A stretch of 50,863 nucleotides of DNA from Acanthaster planci (taxonomy: Eukaryota; Echinodermata; Asteroidea; Valvatida; Acanthasteridae), in NCBI RefSeq assembly GCF_001949145.1, contig NW_019091625.1:336073-386935 (forward strand), read 5' to 3'. A model generated the notes under the pieces. That model did no database searches, was not told the DNA's origin, and was given only the letters and a program-made list of their open reading frames with translations. Numbering within the stretch: position 1 is the stretch's first letter; each line of letters starts with the position of its first letter. Of the stretch, positions 44,208-50,863 are shown piece by piece. Made by a program: the position numbers and the translations under genes.

Positions 44208-45400
44208 ATGACTATAACTAGACTTTCAGCAGTTTTCTATTACAAAAGTGTCCTTGGTTCCCAAACTGACAGGAGCACTCTGGCCAGTGAGCCCACTACT
44301 GTTGGCTCCACACCAGATACGTGTAAGTTGCCTTCCGACTCGGGCAAACCTGTATCAGTTTATCCTTCTGATGATTTGGGTTTGAATTTGGACAGCCAAT
44401 CATGTCCCCATTCAGCTGTGAACCGCCTGTTGACTGCTGAACACTGAAATTTCAGGGAAGTGGATATGCTCCAACACCCCGCAGCTGTTTCGTCCAAGGA
44501 TGAGTCTCCTATGTTGCAATCTCTTTCTGCCTCTGACCAAAGGTTGAATGCACTGTTGGACATGAGCAGAGTGTTCAGCATACCATCAGCAGATGAGCTG
44601 GCTTTGGAAAAAAACGGGTTGCTGATCCTTTAAGAAACATGCAGTGCAGCTGATGCCCAAGACAAGGATCTTTCCGATTGATCGCTGTTATGGCAATCAG
44701 AACCAAGTCACTGCAAGAGACACTAGGCCATTTGAGGTACATTGGTCTGATTTTTATGATTTTTGACTGATACGGTCAGAGATTCCTTAAAAGTGGGCTA
44801 AGAGCTGTAGCTCGCAAGCCGGAAGAAACCTTTAGAGATGAGACAAGAGAAGCAGTTTTAAAGGTGGGAGGAAAACCCCAGAGAAATCAGGTATCGGGTA
44901 AGGACTGAAAAACCAATTTACCGGTCGTTGGCCGCAGAAATCCCCTTTTGTCAGAGTAATTAAATGGAAGATTTTTCTCGGTAAAGTTGACACAGCAGCT
45001 CAGTCAGGGATGTGGGTGTCATGTTTTCTGCAGCTATCTGCTGACCTTCCAGTATGTTCATGTGAAGCAGACTCTCCAGTATCTGCCGGGACAACGGAGG
45101 TGGCATTTCACTGCTTGAATGAATGTCTTGATTTCTCCATGGATCCGTTTGTGCAAGTTGCTATGCTTTCTACCAAGTTTTGTGGGACCAATGCTCTCAG
45201 TGCCATTTCTCTCTTCTCTGAGGGGTAAGGTTATGGCTCAAATGTCTTCCCTTCTAAATTGATTTAATAGCAAGTTCCAAGAGGCTATAGAGGTGGAGGC
45301 CAAAGGCTTTGAAGTTACAGACAGAATAAATTTTTGGAGGCCTACAAGCACAAGCACCGCATCAGGAACGGAAACACTACGGCAGACTTCCATAATGTGG
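44208..45400 (+). pseudogene. Possible retroelement gag-like remnant, plus strand
   Basis: Frames at 44208-44447, 44450-44635 and 45010-45228 run on the same strand with coding-like composition, for example SSKDESPMLQSLSASDQRL, then NALLDMSRVF, and later TTEVAFHCLNECLDFSMDPF. Their arrangement (acidic N-terminal part, then a helical part) recalls Gag-like proteins of DIRS or gypsy elements. I recognise no diagnostic motif. An old host-gene fragment is equally possible. Confidence 0.25.
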
Positions 45401-45937
45401 GGAAGTAACCTGTGGGTAAGGAGGTATTGATCATATTAGTAATAACAGTAATACAACATCCTACATTCAGCAAACAACATAGTAGGAATCAGATCAAGGT
45501 AACAACTTTTACCACCAGATCCTAGAAGTTACTTTGCCAAGGTCATCAAAATGAAGGAACTCAGCGTAACATGAAACATGCACTGTCTGAACAGAAGACA
45601 TAGATCTACCAGATTTCATCGTTTGTTTATTTCCACAGTTTTGCATACATATAATCTCAATTTCAAACACTATATAAATACAGGGGAAAAGCTGTGGAGG
45701 TACCCGCTAAAAAGCACAGCTTTTACTGTTATTAAATACACTGTACCACACACAAAATGCAAAGGTTAGACAGACAAGACACTTACTCTGTATGTCAGGT
45801 AACAATTACCTCAGTTTGAAATACAACATGAGAAGAGGAAAAATTAAAGAGAATAAGAACTCTAGAAGATTACAGATAAAGCTAATCAATTCTACAGTCA
45901 AACGGCAGTTTAAGAGGTCATATTTATTTCATATTCA

Positions 45938-47300
45938 AAGTGAGCAAGATTTCTTGTTGTAATTGCACAAGAAGTTTAGCATTTGGGTCAAGTATTTTCT
46001 TTTTAAAAACCTTGTCAAATGATGCTTTTGTTTGGTATAGTTCCAACAGGTTTGGAAAGCTTGCTTTCCACAGCTTATTTCTGACACAAGGACAAGAATG
46101 TAACAGAAAAGCTTGCAGCTAATGACTTTGCGCATAAGGGAAACCAATTTAATAAATTTTGTCCTAAAAGTATGAAGTTTTATTTCATATCTATACATGA
46201 TGTCCGTGAAGTCTGTGAAGACGTACGATGTGTAGTACACAAACTTGGTTCATGTAGCTCTTCATGGTCTGCAGTGCAAGGGCCTTGCCAAAGAAATATT
46301 GTAAAAATGTTATATCACTGATTTTCACGAGTTATGGCACTTACGGTGTTGTTGAAAGCCGATGATCTTGTTTTTTTTTCCTCAAGGTCATCAAGTGGTC
46401 ATCTGGTAACATTAAGAAGTTGCAACCCGCGGCTTCTTAGGGTTCTACCATATGCGCAGTACATGTACATGTAAATAATAAACTCCCAAATTTTACTTCC
46501 TCCTGTTCCGAGTCCTTGAATGTGGGATGGATAATGGTTTTGATTCTGCATCGCCCGAAGACTTTATTTGACAAACAGCAAAACAGCAGCTGAAAACCAA
46601 GAAAAAATGGGCAAATTGAATCATGGACAAATTGATCTCCTGCCAATTGGCATACAAGCTTATATCGGTAGATGTGAATCTCACATCGCCTTCAGATTAA
46701 GTTTATTGGACCATATTTTGACTTGCTTTACAGAGATAGTTGTTTCCCATTCTCATTTTTCTCTAAAACCTTCTTTAACCACTGTGAAAAAGTAAAAACA
46801 AGTTGTATATGATTTGGGCATAATTGAAGTTTTTACTTTAAGACTTGGAGACCATACTAATCATGCATCTCTCTTTGAGAAGCAGTTATTTTTATGAAAA
46901 GAATCAACATTATGTATCTTATTCCATCCTTAATTATGCATCTTTTTGTGCACAAAGTTTGCAGGGAATTTGTAAATATCTGTGATGTAATATCAATTAC
47001 AATGATGTTTATGCAGATATCCTAGTGAAACACTAATCTCCTACTGAAACTTATTTTACCTTTGCTGCAGGCATGGATAGTCACAAATGACGTGCTGACA
47101 TCACCTGAGGTAGACGTGCTAAAGTCGGCAGAGGTAGACAGCCTGATGTTGGTTGAGGTATGATGTTGGTACAATGTTTTATAATGATCTGCCATCTCAG
47201 ATATTTTTGGGGCAAATGCCTGCCATGACTGAAGATGCTCACTCCGAATGTTAAAAACATTGATGTCAGTCCCCTAGTTGCAGCCTAGTTATTTCAAATT
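45938..47300 (+). repeat. Segmental duplication, unit 1 (contains an exon)
   Basis: This block aligns in order with 49437-50580. Shared landmarks include gatttcttgtt (45948/49447), gtgaagtctgtgaa, acagcagctgaaaaccaag (46579/49803), ggcatacaagctta, agtttattggacc, aatctcctcctgaaac-like sequence before the acceptor, the exon itself and gcctagttattt after it. The offset falls from about 3.5 kb to 3.26 kb along the block, so indels have accumulated. Divergence is considerable. Confidence 0.7.
47071..47157 (+). CDS. Exon of unknown gene, copy 1 (duplicated exon)
   Basis: An 87-nt phase-0 exon follows a strong acceptor (ttacctttgctgcag) and precedes GTATGATG. It encodes AWIVTNDVLTSPEVDV, then LKSAEVDSLMLVE, containing the repeated unit SAEVDxLxx that is commoner in copy 2. 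The sequence has no known domain. Conservation of the acceptor, the frame and the donor in both copies (compare 50331-50441) supports a real exon. A terminal exon with a matching phase follows at 47816. Confidence 0.5.
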
Positions 47301-47815
47301 TAATTTATCGTGCATCACTGTCTTATGATGCATTGTCTTGATGCATAACTTCCTTCTTCTTCAACTTACAAACTCGCAAAACTGCTTGTTTAGAATGCAC
47401 TGTGCTTCCCTCAGCACTCTGGAATGTAGTCCATAGCAGATATTTTTGACAGGGCTATCCGTGAATACATGTATTCTAACAGTCACTATTTATAAAAAAC
47501 CAGGTAGAAAATACTATGAACTGAGCATGGCTAATATTACAAAATCAATGCAGTTTACGTACTGTCTTCATTCCAACAGTTTGCCAAATGTATCAGTATT
47601 GTTTATTCCAGCTTTCTGGATTCACTCGTCAGTGGGGAGGTAGATTCTCTTCAATGTAAAGCCAATGAAAGTTCAATAGAAGCTTGTTGGATCTCCTTTA
47701 CAATTTATGAACTTCTAAAGGATGCACTGTATGCCAATTACTTTGAAACCCAGAAGGCTTGTTAACTCCTGAAATATATTGTGATTTTATACGTATTTTC
47801 TTCTGTTGACCACAG

Positions 47816-47896
47816 GTTGGGAAAAATACGAGATGTGTTGGGAGGCGTTCAGCTTCTTTCCCCTCCGAAGAATGGACATCAGCATCACCACTTTAA
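47816..47896 (+). CDS. Candidate terminal exon after copy 1
   Basis: A phase-0 exon follows acceptor tctgttgaccacag and ends at TAA 47894-47896. It encodes VGKNTRCVGRRSASFPSEEW, then TSASPL. It is basic and Ser-rich with no known motif. It does not resemble the terminal exon after copy 2 (50724-50780), so the two duplicated exons may end transcripts differently, or one is spurious. Confidence 0.35.
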   Translation, partial: VGKNTRCVGRRSASFPSEEWTSASPL

Positions 47897-48005
47897 ATTG
47901 AGCTTAAACTGTTAAGATTCTACATGTACTGTATATACAGTTTTCTTTATGTAGCACCCCACGTTTTTACCGAGTGAGTAAAGAAAAAAAAGAGAACTTA
48001 TTTGC

Positions 48006-48250
48006 CGTTAAAGTCGCTCCTAACCCCCCGTCCACTAAAAATGTTGCCCTTAAAGTCGCTCCTAACCCCCATCCACTAAAAATGTTGCTCTTAAAGTCTC
48101 TCCTAACCCCCCGTCCACTAAAAATGTTGCCCTTAAAGTCGCTCCTAACCCCCATCCACTAAAAATGTTGCCCTTAAAGTCGCTCCTAACCCCCCCGTCA
48201 ACTAAAAATGTTGCTCTTAAAGTCTCTCCTAACCCCCGTCCACTAAAAAT
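48006..48250. repeat. Minisatellite, six units of about 41-43 bp
   Basis: The unit is roughly ttaaagtcgctcctaacccc, followed by a C run, a gtccactaaaaatgttgccc-like part, and then the next unit. Six copies are visible. Units vary at set positions (tcgctcc or tctctcc; ccgtcc or catcc; gcccttaaag or gctcttaaag), and the variants recur, as if two-unit blocks were copied. It has long open frames on both strands because unit length is near a multiple of three, but these are not genes. Confidence 0.95.
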
Positions 48251-49436
48251 TGTGTCCTTTGCAAAAATGTAGGTTTACTTTGTGCATGTTAAATAGTATG
48301 TTTGTACAGTATTGTGTCTCGTCGCTGATGCTCTAGCCATTTGTGGACATTTTCCTACCAACATCACCGCTCCATGGATGGTGCTGTTATGTTGTTTCTC
48401 CATGAGGACTTGATGCAGCCCCGGTGTAGATGCCCAACCATCCTATGTGTGTTACCTGTCTCTTGATGCCATTGATACCAGTTCCTAGTGCTACTTTTCT
48501 GCAGTGGTCCTTTCTGTGCCAGTGTTGCATCTCGTGAATGTGAGTAGTGTATTTACTAAATCAAAGCTTTCCACATTATGCATTGCCCAAAGCGTTGTCA
48601 TAAAAGTTATAACCTACGCTTGAAATTGCTATTTGAACCTGAAATCCAAAAGAATACTTTATTTTCGGCTCGGTCCACATGTGGATTGAGTTTTCAGTCC
48701 CTACCTGATTCCATGGGTTCTACCCAGAATATTCCTCTGGTGTTTTCTTCCCACTTCTAAAACTGTAACTGCTTCTCATTGCGTCCTCACAGCACGTTTC
48801 TTCAGGCTTGCGAGCTACAGTGCCAAGGGTACTTTTGAGGAATCCTTGATATCATTATCAGAAATAAATAATAATAATTTCCCAAGAACCTTGTGGGTAG
48901 CCATTTCATATTCAAGAACCCATCCTTTTCTGAATTCAGTTGAAATCTATTTGCCTTTTTAAAATTTTTGTATGAAGTTGTATGGATTTTATATTGAAAT
49001 AGGCTTTTTGGTATCAACTTTGGAAAAACCAGTGAACTAAAAAATCTAGAAAAGCTTTAAATTTTTAAAATTTTCTGTCCTTTTCTGAGCTGTCCATTGA
49101 AAGTGCAGAAGACAACTGCATGTTTTTTGATTGACATGCATTACTTTTTTTCTGTTTTGCATTTTACATATTCTGTCTACATAATCTCTCAGTCTTTTAT
49201 TAAAGTCTCACCCTGACAGGCTAAGTTTAGTATGCTTGAATAAAAGAATACTTTGACATTTTTGTTACACCCTTGATTTGACTCACCCAGTTTCAAATGC
49301 AGGTATTGTGTGGCTTCTCATAGTTTGCTAGCTATTGAGGGANCAAACATCATTGGCTTCCAGAACAGTGCAGTTGATCATCTCTGTCATGTCATCAAAC
49401 AGCAGTTTTAGACGCCCTGCAGATTTCACATTTAAG
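48251..49436. other. Non-coding stretch between duplicated blocks
   Basis: No supported gene in about 1.2 kb. An A/T-rich part at 48840-49090 has a run of aataataata. An N occurs at 49343. This interval separates the two segmental-duplication units and contains no second copy of either. Confidence 0.45.
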
Positions 49437-50580
49437 GTGAGCGAGATTTCTTGTTTAATTTCAGAAGAAGCTCTGCATTTGGGAAAATAATTGTTATTTC
49501 ATACACGATGTTTGTGAAGTCTGTGAACATTTGTGATGTGTCAAACACAAACTTGATTGCTCTCTACGGCCTGTATTGGAGGGCATTGCAATAGAAATAT
49601 TGTAAATAATACCATCAAGTGGTTTTCTGGTAAAATGAAGAAGTTACAATCCGTAGCTTCTTTGAATTTTGTATAGTATGATTTAATAGTGAACATAAAA
49701 TTGAAAAATGACTTCCTCTTGGTGTGAGCCTTTGAATGTGGGATGGATCGGGGATGTATGTGGATGTGGGTTTCCATTCTGTTTTGAAACACAACTGCAA
49801 AAACAGCAGCTGAAAACCAAGAGATGAATGGGCAACTTTATTTGCATTTTCAGTTTTATTGAATATTTCCATCAGATGAATCATTTATAATTGACCTTGC
49901 TAATTGGCATACAAGCTTAAAGCCACGAATTTCACATGGCCGTCAGATTTAGTTTATTGGACCTTTTTTGACTTTCTCTTTCTTTTGCATCATATTTCTC
50001 CAAACACTCTTTACCCACTTTAAAAAAGTAAAAACAAGTTCTACAAAAGGAATCCATATTGGGTACCACATTCCCTCCTGTATACGTTGGTCTCAGCAGG
50101 AAGTGACGTATTCCGGATAGTTTCCGCACCACAAACTGACGTATCATGTGTACAAACTCTATGGATGGTATGTCACTTAGTGGTGAACCCAACAAATCAT
50201 GTATCGTTTTGCACAGAAACTTTGCAGTGGACTTTGATGCTTAAAGTAATTTGTAAAGAACTGTTGATTATGCAGACATTCCAATGAAACACTAATCTCC
50301 TCCTAAAACTTTATGTTACCTTTGTTGCAGGCAGAGATAGTCACAAATGCACAAGTCATGCTGATGTCGGCAGAGGTAGATTTGCTGAGGTCGGCAGACA
50401 TGCCGAAGTCGGCAGAGGCAGACAAGCTGATGTTGATGGAGGTATGTTGTGGATATGATGTATATCTGTTATCCCTGATACTTTGGGAACAAATTGCCTG
50501 TCATAATTCCAGGATGCTCACTCTAAACGTTAAAAATGTGGACCTCAATCCTCTGAAGTTGTAGCCTAGTTATTTGAGAT
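49437..50580 (+). repeat. Segmental duplication, unit 2 (contains an exon)
   Basis: This is the second copy of the block at 45938-47300, in direct orientation and with the same order of landmarks on both sides of the duplicated exon. Being in tandem at about 3.3-3.5 kb spacing, it suggests unequal crossing-over within a plus-strand gene. Confidence 0.7.
50331..50441 (+). CDS. Exon of unknown gene, copy 2 (duplicated exon)
   Basis: A 111-nt phase-0 exon follows acceptor ttacctttgttgcag and precedes donor GTATGTTG. It encodes AEIVTNAQVMLMSAEVDLLR, then SADMPKSAEADKLMLME. A short internal repeat SAEVDxLxx / SADMPKx / SAEADKLM is visible. Compared with copy 1 it has one more repeat unit (24 nt), so the exon grew or shrank in whole codons. 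No known domain; a short amphipathic helix is likely. Confidence 0.5.
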
Positions 50581-50723
50581 TGAATTCATTTTGTTAGTGT
50601 TTGTTTTACGTTGCATTTTTTAATGGATAAACCCTGTTTTACCGTTGTAACCAACATTGAAACTTTAACTCAAAAACGGCAGCGATAGGTTGTGTAACGT
50701 CATCAGTTTTTTTTTAATTACAG

Positions 50724-50780
50724 CGTGGAAGACACCTAGATGGACATCGACAGGAGGAGAGACAGACGGAAGTGAGATGA
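50724..50780 (+). CDS. Candidate terminal exon after copy 2
   Basis: After acceptor ttttttttaattacag the phase-0 frame encodes RGRHLDGHRQEERQTEVR and stops at TGA 50778-50780. An alternative frame (WKTPRWTSTGGETDGSEMTI) stays open to a possible donor AAG/GTTAGG near 50792, in which case the gene continues past the window. Phase favours the first reading. Confidence 0.35.
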   Translation, partial: RGRHLDGHRQEERQTEVR

Positions 50781-50863
50781 CTATCCTGAAGGTTAGGCTT
50801 GGAATGTGTTTATGGCTGATATACCATAATGCACATGAGGATATAGTTTCCTGAGTTTATCTG

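Noticed and set aside
45010-45228. A confident gag assignment for the 72-codon frame
   Set aside because: Composition is suggestive but no zinc knuckle or capsid motif is visible, so it is listed only as a weak possibility.
48006-48162. Repeated peptides on both strands (KVAPNP-type and SGRGVRRDFK-type)
   Set aside because: They come from the minisatellite unit, whose length keeps frames open; no start or splice context supports a gene.
1-50863. CRISPR arrays, operons, ribosome binding sites and bacterial terminators
   Set aside because: The sequence is clearly eukaryotic; tandem repeats seen are minisatellite or microsatellite type without spacer structure.

Overview
This is eukaryotic nuclear DNA. 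Genes are split by introns with GT/AG boundaries, most of the sequence is non-coding, one single-exon rhodopsin-like GPCR is present, and transposable elements of animal type dominate (Tc1/mariner-like, PIF/Harbinger, hAT, Crypton-like, LINE, DIRS). A few isolated N calls suggest an older or draft assembly. The mix of elements, the intronless GPCR and the very dense TACATGTA motif fit a marine invertebrate, perhaps a lancelet, hemichordate, echinoderm or mollusc. I cannot name the species from sequence alone.

Layout. 0-4 kb: one minus-strand exon with a UHRF1-like tandem-Tudor signature (1815-2141) in otherwise unreadable DNA. 4.18-7.28 kb: a three-exon Tc1/mariner-type transposase gene on the minus strand. 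About 1 kb carrying exon 2 and part of exon 3 is tandemly duplicated, and the second catalytic Asp is replaced by Glu. 7.4-15 kb: mostly non-coding, with a palindrome-rich mini-element near 12.1-12.5 kb and one copy of a 0.2-kb repeat whose second copy is at 21.6 kb. 15.15-16.09 kb: a class A GPCR with one frameshift. 16.8-19.1 kb: a PIF/Harbinger transposase fragment (+) facing a broken Myb/SANT-like gene (-), probably the two proteins of one Harbinger element. 23.5-23.8 kb: a GPCR-like remnant. 24.1-25.4 kb: a decayed hAT transposase.

26.9-41.6 kb is a nest of elements, all on the minus strand. A ZBED-type hAT has its C-terminal part at 26.9-27.4 kb and its N-terminal part at 31.83-32.74 kb, apparently separated by a CR1/L2-like LINE (28.65-31.8 kb). 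A second, RNase H-bearing LINE lies in three colinear pieces (41.58-41.25, 38.51-38.03 and 33.26-32.75 kb), interrupted by a Crypton-like tyrosine-recombinase element (38.51-41.25 kb) and by a DIRS-type retrotransposon (33.28-38.03 kb). 41.8-50.9 kb has plus-strand exons of an unknown gene inside a duplicated block (45.9-47.3 and 49.4-50.6 kb), and a minisatellite at 48.0-48.25 kb.

The most interesting observation is the octamer TACATGTA, present roughly sixty times by eye (not an exact count) where one or two would be expected. In at least six well-conserved coding contexts belonging to different families (GPCR, Harbinger, hAT, LINE, Crypton), replacing TACATGTA by TA restores the conserved residue spacing. 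A TA to TACATGTA change is the footprint expected when a Tc1-type element with CA...TG ends and a two-base stagger excises. The window may therefore record many past excisions of a Tc1-like element, including repeated use of the same site (TACATGTACATGTA).
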